Numbered from the stretch's first letter, positions 6,652-13,455 are shown. The stretch is 36,112 nt of DNA from Paenibacillus pasadenensis DSM 19293 (GCF_000422485.1 NZ_KE383859.1:45738-81849); one strand, 5' to 3'. Translations and numbers: made by a program. Notes: generated from the sequence alone by a model not told the origin.

Positions 6652-7080
6652 ATGCAAAGCAACAGCGCTTCGCCTCTGGCACGGCAAGTCGACTTTGTAT
6701 TCCGTCAGCTTGAGTCCGAGCTTACCCATGCCTCCTCGGGTACAGTGCTGATCCATATCCGCAACAATACGGTCGGAAAATACGGCATCCGCCACAATCC
6801 TATCGAGCTGAAGCCTCCCGCCTCCCCCCAATCGCCAGCGGGATTGACAGCCGAGCAGGTCAAGGAATTCCGGCAGATGGCGGTGGATGCGCTCAAGAGC
6901 AAGTGGAGCTGGACCCATGGCGAGCTTCTATACGACTTCTCGGTGCGCCGCCAAGGAGCCGCCTCCAGCTGGTCGGCCAGCATGCTATGCGAATCGAATT
7001 ACAATATGGCCAGTTCTCATTTCCGCTACGAGCCGAGGCATCCCGGCCTGTGGGATCGCGGCAGCGTGTCGGAAGAATGA
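6652..7080 (+). CDS. Conserved protein of unknown function
   Basis: A soluble 142-residue protein with no signal peptide or membrane segment. The N-terminal part (QVDFVFRQLESELTHASSGTVLIHIRNN) looks like a helix followed by a strand. The middle (GLTAEQVKEFRQMAVDAL) is helical, and the C-terminal part is rich in aromatic residues (WSWTHGELLYDFSV, SNYNMASS). It resembles uncharacterised proteins I associate with Paenibacillus, but I cannot name a family. Expression should be good: it has a consensus promoter, a GGAGGTGA ribosome site and a strong terminator, so it is a real single-gene unit. Its neighbours (chemoreceptor, SASP) do not indicate a role. Confidence 0.8.
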   Translation: MQSNSASPLARQVDFVFRQLESELTHASSGTVLIHIRNNTVGKYGIRHNPIELKPPASPQSPAGLTAEQVKEFRQMAVDALKSKWSWTHGELLYDFSVRRQGAASSWSASMLCESNYNMASSHFRYEPRHPGLWDRGSVSEE

Positions 7081-7089
7081 TGTTCCCTG

Positions 7090-7128
7090 AAAAACAGCCT
7101 TTGTCCATGGCGGACAAAGGCTGTTTTT
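7090..7128. terminator. Bidirectional terminator
   Basis: A 17-bp perfect stem (AAAAACAGCCTTTGTCC and its complement) with a 5-base loop. The A- and T-runs at its ends allow termination of both the plus-strand gene at 6652 and the minus-strand SASP gene. Confidence 0.92.
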
Positions 7129-7152
7129 CGTTCTGTCTTCGGAGCTGCGCTC

Positions 7153-7371
7153 TCAGCGCATAGGACGGGCGTTGCCGGACAGCTGCTGCTCGGCGATCTC
7201 GACCAGACGTTTCGTTATGTAGCCTCCGAGAGAGCCTGCATCGCGGGTCGCCATGTTGCCGTAATAGCCGTCTTGAGGAATCTGGATGCCCAGCGCCTGA
7301 GCGGCCTCGTATTTCATCTGCTCCAGGGCGGCTTGGCAGCCCGGAACGACGAGCCTGTTGTTGCTTGCCAT
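7153..7371 (-). CDS. Alpha/beta-type small acid-soluble spore protein
   Basis: A 72-residue DNA-binding spore protein. SASPs coat forespore DNA, switch it to an A-like form and protect it from UV and heat; they are degraded at germination by the GPR protease. The two family blocks are clear: LEQMKYEAAQALGI, which carries the GPR cut region, and GGYITKRLVEIAEQQL. Positions LVVPG and TRDAGSLGG are also typical. A Cys at residue 12 (VPGCQ) is unusual, where the second copy in this window has Ala. The ATG at 7371 follows AAGGAGGTGA. A sigma-G-like promoter lies directly upstream, so expression should be forespore-specific. A closely related copy is at 11198-11419. Confidence 0.96.
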   Translation of the reverse strand: MASNNRLVVPGCQAALEQMKYEAAQALGIQIPQDGYYGNMATRDAGSLGGYITKRLVEIAEQQLSGNARPMR

Positions 7372-7397
7372 ATGCGTCACCTCCTTTTTGATGGAGG

Positions 7398-7427
7398 TAG
7401 TATGCGCCTCGTCTGCCAATATATGCA
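7398..7427 (-). promoter_or_regulatory. Sigma-G-like forespore promoter of the SASP gene
   Basis: On the minus strand TGCATA (7427-7422), a 17-bp spacer and CATACTA (7404-7398) match the known sigma-G consensus (TGAATA, CATACTA) at 12 of 13 positions. Confidence 0.75.
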
Positions 7428-7443
7428 CATCGAGGTCCTCGAT

Positions 7444-8301
7444 TTAAAAATCGGGATCGAGATAGACGTACGGGGAGGCGGGCGGAGGAGCGGATCGCGT
7501 CTGTTCGGCTCGGAGCACGAGCGCGGGCTGGCCGTCGTAGACGCCTTCCTCGAGCACGCCTTCCACCGTGAGCCACTCGTCGGTCCGCCGCTGCTTCGCC
7601 TGCGCGTCGAGGACCGGCAAGCCGTAGGCCCGGGCGTCGGCGGGACAGCAGGAGACGGCGAAGCGGCTGAGCAGATAGACGCCGTCCGTCGCGCCGGAAT
7701 CGCGATGGACGAAGCCGGTCAGGCGGATGCGATGGCCTGCGAACGCTTTTCGGTACAGGTCGATCGACGAGAGCGTCTCGATATAAAGCGGCTCCGGAAC
7801 GTCGATCAAGGGCAGCGCGTGCAGCCGGCGGGCCAGCTCGGCATAAGGACGGGTGAATTCGTCGAACGGAAACGCTTCGGCATCCGCCGCCGTGTCGGAG
7901 CGCTGCGGGTGCTCCGCCGCGGCGCCAGGCAGATGGATGCCGGCGCGGGCGGCGTCGGCGCTGCCGAGCGGCACGGCGGGCAGCAGCCCGAAGACGATCG
8001 GCAGCAGGAACATCGCGTACACGGCCAGCTGCCTCGGTCCCGCAGCCGCAGGGCCGTGGGCGCCGCAGCCGCAGTCCGCCTCGGCGTCGTCGCCCTGCCA
8101 GGCGCGCAGCGCGATCCAGAGCCGGAATACGGCGAGCGCGAACAGGGCGAGCGCGGACAGCTTGACGCCGAGCTCGAGCTTCGGCGCGATGTAGCGGTTC
8201 AGCGTCCCGGTCCGTGCAAGCTGCGTGAGCGACAGCGACAAAGCCGCGAGCACGGCCGATTTGGCCGCATGATGAAGGGCGGCGAGAGCGGTTGGAGCCA
8301 T
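7444..8301 (-). CDS. TIGR03943/DUF1980-family protein (YcgQ-like), partner of the adjacent permease
   Basis: A 285-residue membrane-anchored protein. Hydrophobic segments lie at about 12-28, 45-65 and 90-110, separated by a Cys-rich patch (ADCGCGAHG). The C-terminal soluble domain (about 145-285) carries the family motif RFAVSCCPADARAYGLPV and a beta-rich region like an OB fold (HRIRLTGFVH, WLTVEGVLEE). It lies 19 bp downstream of the permease gene on the same strand and has its own AAGGAGG site, so the two form an operon like ycgR-ycgQ of B. subtilis. The paired Cys motifs suggest metal binding (inference). The substrate of the system is unknown. Confidence 0.88.
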   Translation of the reverse strand: MAPTALAALHHAAKSAVLAALSLSLTQLARTGTLNRYIAPKLELGVKLSALALFALAVFRLWIALRAWQGDDAEADCGCGAHGPAAAGPRQLAVYAMFLLPIVFGLLPAVPLGSADAARAGIHLPGAAAEHPQRSDTAADAEAFPFDEFTRPYAELARRLHALPLIDVPEPLYIETLSSIDLYRKAFAGHRIRLTGFVHRDSGATDGVYLLSRFAVSCCPADARAYGLPVLDAQAKQRRTDEWLTVEGVLEEGVYDGQPALVLRAEQTRSAPPPASPYVYLDPDF

Positions 8302-8320
8302 TTTGCGGAGCGCCTCCTTG

Positions 8321-9319
8321 TCAAGGAAGATAGACGGCTTCGAGCAGCCAGGAGCCGGTCAGCGTGAAGACGGCGGCCAGGCTGGCGACGAGCAGAACCG
8401 TGCGGGCGCGGAACGAAGCGAGCAGGAGCAGCAGGCTCTTGAGATCGATCATCGGTCCGAAGACGAGGAAGGCGAGCAGCGCGCCGTTCTCGAAGCTGCC
8501 GCCGAAGGAGGCGGCGACGAACGCGTCCGACGTCGAGCAGAGCGAGAGCAGGAAGGCGACGCCCATCAGGAACAGATGCGACAGCAGCTGGTTGCCGCCG
8601 AGCTCCTCGAGGAAGGAGCGGCTGACGGCTGTCTGGAACAGCGTGGCCAGCGCGGCGCCGAGGATGAGATATTTGCCCATGTCGAAAAACTCGTCCGTCG
8701 CATGGAGCGCGGCCGACTGCAGCCGGCCTCCGAAGGGGCGCGCCGGCGGCTCCTCCTGCGGCAGCGAAGCGTAGAGCGAGGCGAGATCGGCCTTCAGCGG
8801 ATCGCTTTTGAGCGTCTTCCACAGGATGGCTCCGATCGCGAAGGCGACGGCGAAGGCGAGCCCGGTCCGCGCGATGGCCATCTGCGGCGTGCCGCCAAAC
8901 GCGGCCCAGGTGGACGAGAAGACGACGGGGTTGACGACCGGTCCGGCGAGGATGTAGGCGATGCCCGCGTAGGCGGGCATGCCTTTGCGGATGAGGCGCC
9001 GCACGGCCGGGATCATGCCGCATTCGCAGAGCGGAAAGACGATGCCGAGCAGTCCGGCCGCCGTCACCGCGAGCAGCGGATGGCGGGGAAGGAGGCGGCG
9101 CAGCAGCCGCTCCGACAGATAGATCTGCACGACGGCGGAGATGGCGACGCCGAGCAGCAGGTAGGGCAGCGCTTCGAGCAGGATCCCGATGAAGACGGAG
9201 CCGAAGCGGGAGGCGGCAGCCGCGTCCAGCCCCATGTCGCGCCGCGCGATCAGCAGCAGGATTGCACCCGCGCCGATCGTCGAAACGGCGGCGAGCAGCG
9301 GCAGCAAGCGTCGGGTCAT
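8321..9319 (-). CDS. Permease of the UPF0718/DUF318 (YcgR-like) family
   Basis: A 332-residue integral membrane protein with about eight to ten membrane segments in two halves. Family motifs are PLCECGMIPAV, AGPVVNPVVFSSTWAAF, LCSTSDAFVAASF and FGPMIDLKSLLLL; the two halves each carry a Cys/Ser-containing re-entrant-like motif. The family also includes ArsP organoarsenical exporters, but the pairing with a DUF1980 protein points to the YcgR subgroup, whose substrate is not established. It is the first gene of a two-gene minus-strand operon. The ATG at 9319 is preceded by AGGAG, which sits inside a 16-bp palindrome. Confidence 0.9.
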   Translation of the reverse strand: MTRRLLPLLAAVSTIGAGAILLLIARRDMGLDAAAASRFGSVFIGILLEALPYLLLGVAISAVVQIYLSERLLRRLLPRHPLLAVTAAGLLGIVFPLCECGMIPAVRRLIRKGMPAYAGIAYILAGPVVNPVVFSSTWAAFGGTPQMAIARTGLAFAVAFAIGAILWKTLKSDPLKADLASLYASLPQEEPPARPFGGRLQSAALHATDEFFDMGKYLILGAALATLFQTAVSRSFLEELGGNQLLSHLFLMGVAFLLSLCSTSDAFVAASFGGSFENGALLAFLVFGPMIDLKSLLLLLASFRARTVLLVASLAAVFTLTGSWLLEAVYLP

Positions 9320-9320
9320 C

Positions 9321-9336
9321 GAAAGGAGCTCCTTTC
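9321..9336. promoter_or_regulatory. 16-bp perfect palindrome containing the ribosome site of the permease gene
   Basis: GAAAGGAGCTCCTTTC is a perfect palindrome immediately before the start codon and contains the AGGAG site. It could be an operator or simply arise from the ribosome site pairing with its neighbour. As RNA the arms have no loop, so a stable hairpin is unlikely. Confidence 0.3.
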
Positions 9337-9474
9337 CGGTCCGGCTTGTCCTGTCCTGCGCCGAGAAAGGGCGGACAGGCTGGACGTTCCTCCTCCATGC
9401 CTATGCGCGCTCCGCCGAGGACAGAACGGGAACTTCCGCTTTCTGGCCGCATCGCCCAGTTTGGCGTGCTCGCC

Positions 9475-9502
9475 TTGACTTTTCGCAGAGCGGGACTATA
9501 AT
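9475..9502 (+). promoter_or_regulatory. Sigma-A promoter of the trpS leader
   Basis: TTGACT (9475-9480) and TATAAT (9497-9502) are 16 bp apart and directly precede the T-box leader. Confidence 0.85.
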
Positions 9503-9509
9503 CGTTCTA

Positions 9510-9738
9510 AAGGCAACGACAGAATGGAGTACGCGCAGCCAAGGACGTTTCCCAGAGAGCCGGCGGATGCTGAGAAGCCGGCGGAACGGACCGCGCGGAA
9601 TGGACTCTGGAGCCGGGCTTGTCCCCGCTTGATCCCCGTTAGCGGATCCAAAGGCCGATGCAGCCCCGAAGCGGGCGCCGGCGAATTAGGGTGGCACCAC
9701 GGTCTCTCGTCCCTTGCGGAGGAGAGGCCTTTTTTGCG
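9510..9738 (+). ncRNA. Tryptophan-specific T-box riboswitch
   Basis: The trpS leader carries the invariant T-box AGGGTGGCACCACGG at 9688-9702, which pairs with the acceptor end of uncharged tRNA. Stem I elements include AGAGAG and GCTGAGAAG. The specifier reads GAA-TGG-AC with TGG at 9601-9603, the tryptophan codon, matching the gene it controls. When tRNA-Trp is charged, the terminator at 9701-9736 forms; uncharged tRNA stabilises the antiterminator and lets trpS be transcribed. Confidence 0.95.
9701..9736 (+). terminator. T-box regulated terminator
   Basis: GGTCTCTCGTCC pairs imperfectly with GGAGGAGAGGCC and is followed by six T. Its 5' arm overlaps the T-box end, as expected for the alternative antiterminator. 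Confidence 0.88.
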
Positions 9739-9770
9739 TTCAAAAATTCCAAGAGAAGGCGTGAAGCAAG

Positions 9771-10754
9771 ATGAAAAAAGTGCTTTCCGGCATCCAGCCG
9801 AGCGGCCAGCTGACGCTCGGCAACTACATCGGAGCTCTCCAGAACTTCGTCCGCCTGCAGGAGACGCATGAATGCTACTTCATGGTCGTCGACCTGCATG
9901 CGATCACCGTTCCTCAGGAGCCTGCCGCGCTGCGCGAGCAGTCGCAGTCGATCGCCGCCCTCTATCTGGCGGCGGGCATCGCCCCGCAGCATGCGGCCAT
10001 CTATATGCAGTCCCATGTGCGGGCGCATGCGGAGCTCGGATGGCTGCTGACGACGCTGACGTCGATGGGCGAGCTGGAGCGGATGACGCAGTTCAAGGAC
10101 AAGTCGGCGGGCAAGGAGTCGGTCGGAGCCGGGCTGTTCGTCTATCCTTCGCTCATGGCGGCCGACATCCTCGTTTACAATGCGGATCTCGTGCCGGTCG
10201 GCGACGACCAGAAGCAGCATCTGGAGCTGACGCGCGATCTCGCAGGCCGCTTCAACAGCCGCTACGGCGACTATTTCACGATTCCGGAGCCGTACATTCC
10301 GGAGATCGGCGCCCGCATCATGTCGCTCGACGACGTTTCCAAAAAGATGAGCAAGAGCAACCCGAATCCGGGCAGCTTCATCGCTCTGCTCGACGAGCCG
10401 GATGTCATCCGCAAGAAGATCAGCCGCGCGACGACCGATTCGGGCCGCGAGATCCGGTTCGACCGCGAATCGAAGCCCGAAGTGAGCAATCTGATGGGCA
10501 TCTACTCGCTCATGTCGGGCCTCTCGCTGCCGGAGGTCGAGGCGAGATTCGAAGGCCAGGGCTACGGTCCGTTCAAGAAGGAGCTGGCCGAGCGCATCGT
10601 CGACGTGCTGGAGCCGCTGCAGCAGCGCTATCGCGAGATCCGCAGCTCCGGCATGCTGGAGGAAGTGCTGAAGCAAGGCGCGGAGAAGGCGTCCGTCGTC
10701 GCCGACCGCGTCGTCGCCGGCGTCAAGGAGCGCATGGGCTTCCTTAAAGCCTGA
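9771..10754 (+). CDS. trpS: Tryptophanyl-tRNA synthetase
   Basis: A class I aminoacyl-tRNA synthetase of 327 residues, the usual bacterial length, that charges tRNA-Trp. The HIGH-equivalent motif is PSGQLTLGNYIGA at residues about 10-22. The KMSKS motif is KKMSKSNPNPGS near residue 195, followed by the typical ALLDEPDVIRKKISRA segment. Other TrpRS signatures are FMVVDLHAIT and YPSLMAADILVYNADLVPVGDDQKQHLELTRDLA. It acts in the cytoplasm as a homodimer. The leader carries a Trp T-box, so expression rises when tryptophan is short. The ribosome site is a modest GAAGGCG. It is monocistronic, with a strong terminator about 80 bp after the stop. Confidence 0.98.
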   Translation: MKKVLSGIQPSGQLTLGNYIGALQNFVRLQETHECYFMVVDLHAITVPQEPAALREQSQSIAALYLAAGIAPQHAAIYMQSHVRAHAELGWLLTTLTSMGELERMTQFKDKSAGKESVGAGLFVYPSLMAADILVYNADLVPVGDDQKQHLELTRDLAGRFNSRYGDYFTIPEPYIPEIGARIMSLDDVSKKMSKSNPNPGSFIALLDEPDVIRKKISRATTDSGREIRFDRESKPEVSNLMGIYSLMSGLSLPEVEARFEGQGYGPFKKELAERIVDVLEPLQQRYREIRSSGMLEEVLKQGAEKASVVADRVVAGVKERMGFLKA

Positions 10755-10834
10755 TCCGGCCGCAGGCCGAGGCGCGAGGCTGGCGGGTCGCCTTCCGCGG
10801 GCTCAGGCAAGCCGCATGAGCCATGCGCGCAAAA

Positions 10835-10872
10835 AAAAGAAGCGTCTGCCCTTGCGGGCGGACGCTTCTTTT
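10835..10872. terminator. Bidirectional terminator between trpS and the YlaF-like gene
   Basis: A stem of 17 bp with one G-T pair (AAAAGAAGCGTCTGCCC with GGGCGGACGCTTCTTTT) and loop TTGC. It is flanked by A8 on one side and T4 on the other and serves both converging genes. Confidence 0.92.
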
Positions 10873-10894
10873 CGTTTTGCCTGCAGCCGGCCGC

Positions 10895-11062
10895 TCAGCG
10901 CTTCTTGAGGCGCGACTTGAGCACGAAGCCGGCTCCGATGAACAGGAACGTGGCCAGTCCGAGCGCGATGGCGGCGCGGCCGCTGTAGCTGATGGAGATC
11001 GCGGTGGCGGTCATGAGCGCTACGGACAGCAGGGCGTAGACGAGAGCAAGGGGCTTGGACAT
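10895..11062 (-). CDS. Small membrane protein, DUF5325/YlaF-like
   Basis: A 55-residue protein with two hydrophobic segments (about 4-25 and 29-47) and a basic tail (KSRLKKR). Size, topology and sequence (SKPLALVYALLSVALMTATA) fit the YlaF-like DUF5325 family of Bacillales, of unknown function. The ATG at 11062 follows GGGAGG at nine bases. The gene is transcribed away from the second SASP gene and ends at a shared terminator with trpS. Confidence is good that it is a gene and moderate for the family. Confidence 0.8.
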   Translation of the reverse strand: MSKPLALVYALLSVALMTATAISISYSGRAAIALGLATFLFIGAGFVLKSRLKKR

Positions 11063-11109
11063 GGGGAACGGCCTCCCGAATATAAAGTGGAGAAAAAAAC
11101 GCGATAGTG

Positions 11110-11139
11110 AGAATAGAACGAAGCAATCGGAACATAATA
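11110..11139 (+). promoter_or_regulatory. Sigma-G-like forespore promoter of the second SASP gene
   Basis: AGAATA (11110-11115), a 17-bp spacer and CATAATA (11133-11139) match the sigma-G consensus at 11 of 13 positions. A 14-bp palindrome AAGCTTGCAAGCTT (11139-11152) lies where transcription would begin. Confidence 0.65.
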
Positions 11140-11197
11140 AGCTTGCAAGCTTGCAACACACACAACACAGTGCGAACTTCGAAAGGAGCAATTCACA

Positions 11198-11419
11198 ATG
11201 GCAAGCAACAACAGCGGCAGCAACAGACTGGTCGTACCAGGCGCAAAACAAGCCCTTGAGCAACTGAAATTCGAAGCGGCACAATCCCTGGGTGTTCAAA
11301 TCCCGGCTGACGGCTACTACGGAAACGTAGCTACGCGCGACGCTGGATCGCTGGGCGGCTACATCACCAAGAAACTGGTGCAAATCGCCGAGCAGCAGCT
11401 GTCCGGAACTCAACGCTAA
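11198..11419 (+). CDS. Alpha/beta-type small acid-soluble spore protein
   Basis: A 73-residue forespore DNA-protecting protein, about 80 percent identical by eye to the copy at 7153-7371. It has a slightly longer N-terminus (ASNNSGSNRL), the GPR-site block LEQLKFEAAQSLGV and the C-terminal block GGYITKKLVQIAEQQL. The ATG follows AAAGGAG, and a sigma-G-like promoter lies upstream. Codon use here is less GC-biased than in neighbouring genes (many CAA, AAA and GAA codons), which fits a very highly expressed gene. It is monocistronic with its own terminator. Confidence 0.97.
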   Translation: MASNNSGSNRLVVPGAKQALEQLKFEAAQSLGVQIPADGYYGNVATRDAGSLGGYITKKLVQIAEQQLSGTQR

Positions 11420-11432
11420 GCCATACAAGAAA

Positions 11433-11462
11433 AGGTCCAAGGGAAACCTTGGGCTTTTTTTC
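11433..11462 (+). terminator. Intrinsic terminator of the second SASP gene
   Basis: AGGTCCAAGG pairs with CCTTGGGCT around a short GAAA-type loop and is followed by six or more T. Confidence 0.9.
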
Positions 11463-11512
11463 TGCTTTTGCCGGGCCAGGCGCACGGGAAAAATGCTGCG
11501 CGGCGCACGAAA

Positions 11513-11540
11513 GCCCCCATCTATTGTGCAGGATGGGGGC
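11513..11540 (-). terminator. Hairpin terminator of the YfhP-like gene
   Basis: GCCCCCATC pairs perfectly with GATGGGGGC over a 10-base loop, 25 bp past the stop on the minus strand. The following T-tract is short (CTTTCG). Confidence 0.6.
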
Positions 11541-11564
11541 GCTCTCGGTCAACCGGCAGGACGT

Positions 11565-12551
11565 TCAATACGTATTCATCCGCAGCCTCTTCTGCAGCCG
11601 CTCGTCGCTCAGCCAGCCGACGTAAGAGCCGAGCGTCTTGTAGTCGCGGTCCATGACGACGACGGCGACGAACGGATATTGCTTGCGATGCCGATAGCGG
11701 ACGTCGAACCAGCGCACCTCGTACCCCCAGGCATGCTCGGTCATTTCCGAGCAGGCGAACGAGGTGAAATAAAGGAAGGAGCGGACGGAGGCGTCGAACT
11801 TCGACTGGTCGATCGCCTCATGCTCCTCGCAGCGGGCGGTGCCCGTCCACGAAAGCTTGCCGCCGCGCAGGTCTCCGATGCGGAAGGCGCCGTCCTTGAG
11901 CTGCTTCACGACGTTCCAGCTGGCGGGCTTCAGCGTCGGGATGAGGATGTAGCGCTCGCCCTCGGCCGCTTCGGGGTCGAGTCCGGGCAGCGAGCTAGCG
12001 GTGCGCCGATGGACGAGCGTTCTCCAGACGTAATAAAGCACGACGAACGCGTAGAGGACCGGGAAGACGACCTGCGGGGCGGCCGCTCCGAGCGCCCACA
12101 GCAGCAGGGCGGCGGCATGGGCGGCGAACAGGAACGGATCGAAAATATGGATGATGTTCCAGGAGATCCATTTGGACGAGATCGGACGGGCCGCCTGCGT
12201 GCCGTACGTATTGAAGCAGTCGCTGAAAACATGCACCGAGACGGCGAGCAGCACCCAGAAGGCGAGATGCGTCCACGAGACGTTTCCGCGCCAGGCGAGC
12301 CCGATCGCGGCGGTGATGAGAAGCGTCCAGCCGAGCACGGCCGGCAGCGAATGCGAGGCTCCGCGGTGGTTGCGGATATAAAGCGCGTTGCTTTTCAACC
12401 TTAGCAGGCCGTCCAGATCCGGCGCCTGGGAGCCGACAATCGTGCCTGCGAGGACGGCGCCGAACATCGCCGGGCTGGCGGCGACGATGGGATCGACGGT
12501 GGCGAGTCCGGCGAGTCCGAGACCGAATACGAGATGAGTGCCCGTATCCAT
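11565..12551 (-). CDS. Membrane-bound metal-dependent hydrolase-like protein (YfhP/DUF457 type)
   Basis: A 328-residue membrane protein of the YdjM/DUF457 superfamily, closest in layout to B. subtilis YfhP. The N-terminal half has about four to five membrane segments with conserved polar and metal-ligand-like residues: TGTHLVFGL, APDLDGLLR, NHRGASHSLPAV and VHVFSDCFNTYGTQAARP. These His/Asp motifs are typical of the family and lie near the membrane. The C-terminal third (from about 215) is soluble. The related YdjM is LexA-regulated in E. coli and YfhP is uncharacterised, so function is unknown. The start at 12551 follows AAGGGGA. It is divergent from the small gene at 12725. Confidence 0.88.
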   Translation of the reverse strand: MDTGTHLVFGLGLAGLATVDPIVAASPAMFGAVLAGTIVGSQAPDLDGLLRLKSNALYIRNHRGASHSLPAVLGWTLLITAAIGLAWRGNVSWTHLAFWVLLAVSVHVFSDCFNTYGTQAARPISSKWISWNIIHIFDPFLFAAHAAALLLWALGAAAPQVVFPVLYAFVVLYYVWRTLVHRRTASSLPGLDPEAAEGERYILIPTLKPASWNVVKQLKDGAFRIGDLRGGKLSWTGTARCEEHEAIDQSKFDASVRSFLYFTSFACSEMTEHAWGYEVRWFDVRYRHRKQYPFVAVVVMDRDYKTLGSYVGWLSDERLQKRLRMNTY

Positions 12552-12649
12552 CGGTGGATGTCCCCTTTCGATGTTGGACTTCTCTCTAGGCTCCCCCGGG
12601 AGAAGGCGGATTATCCGGCTTGAGGCGAGCCGGCCGGGACGGGCCGCGC

Positions 12650-12678
12650 TTGTCCGGCAGGCCGGTCAATGGTAGGAT
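12650..12678 (+). promoter_or_regulatory. Promoter of the small gene at 12725
   Basis: TTGTCC (12650-12655), 17 bp and TAGGAT (12673-12678), with an upstream TGG forming an extended -10. It is 46 bp before the start codon. Confidence 0.6.
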
Positions 12679-12724
12679 GAGGCGATCGACCTCGGGCGTT
12701 GCGGGTGCGGACAGGAGGACAAAG

Positions 12725-13015
12725 ATGGACGGATATGCGCTGATGGTGGAGTACAAAATTGAGGAGCGGCACCGGCTGGAATACCTGGAGCGGCTCCGGG
12801 AGCTGCGCGAGCGCTGGCCGGACGTCCGGCTCTATGAAGGCTCCGAGCAGCCGGGACTGTTCGTGGAGATCTGGCCTGCGGCCTCGGAGGCGGCGGCCAA
12901 GGCATGCCAAGAAGAGCGTCTGGACGGACGCTCTCCCTGGTCGGCGATCGGAGGCTGGACGGCAGGCGGGGCGGGCCGCATCCATGCGTGGACGTTCCGC
13001 CCGGCGCCGCTCTAG
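12725..13015 (+). CDS. Small conserved protein of unknown function
   Basis: A soluble 96-residue protein. The pattern ALMVEYKIEERHRLEYLERL, then DVRLYEGSEQPGLFVEIW, then IHAWTF suggests a ferredoxin-like or dimeric alpha-beta barrel fold (strand, helix, strand, strand), as in ABM/NIPSNAP-type proteins; this is inference from the pattern only. No catalytic residues are recognisable. The ATG at 12725 follows a strong AGGAGGA. The gene has its own promoter, so it is likely real. Its TAG stop shares the tetranucleotide CTAG with the stop of gerQ on the other strand, so the two genes overlap by four bases tail to tail. Confidence 0.8.
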   Translation: MDGYALMVEYKIEERHRLEYLERLRELRERWPDVRLYEGSEQPGLFVEIWPAASEAAAKACQEERLDGRSPWSAIGGWTAGGAGRIHAWTFRPAPL

Positions 13016-13455
13016 CGCTGGGCGGCCGGAGTCTGGTTCGTGATGGTCTGCCCCTGGAAGCTGTACTCGTACGCGATCGGACCGTCGAACGTGACATAGT
13101 CCAGGTTCAGCGTGAGCAGCAGGTAGCGCATGCCGGTGGACGGATCGCTGATGATGATATGGTCGCGTCCGGCCGCCTCGACGATGCCGCGGAATATTTT
13201 GGCGTTCCACTCTTTGTTGTTCTCGTACGTCATGTAGAACGTAGCCATCTTGCCGCGGTTCAGGCGCAGGATGTTCTCGACGTAGGATTCCTCGGTCGCC
13301 GGCAGCATCTGCACCGTTCCGCCCTGAGGCGTGACGACGGCGCCGCTCGGCACGGCCGGCGGCATGGCGACGAAGTTGCCTCCGTAAGGCGATTGCATCG
13401 GCATGCCGGGATAGCCGCCGTGGGCGTACATACGGTAATCGTAAACATTCGACAT
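13012..13455 (-). CDS. gerQ: Spore coat protein GerQ
   Basis: A 147-residue coat protein needed to place the cortex hydrolase CwlJ and for germination with calcium-dipicolinate. The N-terminal third is Gly/Pro/Met/Tyr rich (YAHGGYPGMPMQSPYGG), as is usual for coat proteins. The C-terminal domain (about 58-135) is the conserved GerQ core: EESYVENILRLNRGK, TFYMTYENNKEWNAKIFRG, EAAGRDHIIISDPSTGMRYLL and LDYVTFDGPI. In Bacillus, GerQ is cross-linked by transglutaminase Tgl in the mature coat. It lies directly downstream of cwlJ with a gap of about 50 bp and no terminator, so they are probably cotranscribed. Its ribosome site is weak (GGGGAAA). Confidence 0.95.
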   Translation of the reverse strand: MSNVYDYRMYAHGGYPGMPMQSPYGGNFVAMPPAVPSGAVVTPQGGTVQMLPATEESYVENILRLNRGKMATFYMTYENNKEWNAKIFRGIVEAAGRDHIIISDPSTGMRYLLLTLNLDYVTFDGPIAYEYSFQGQTITNQTPAAQR

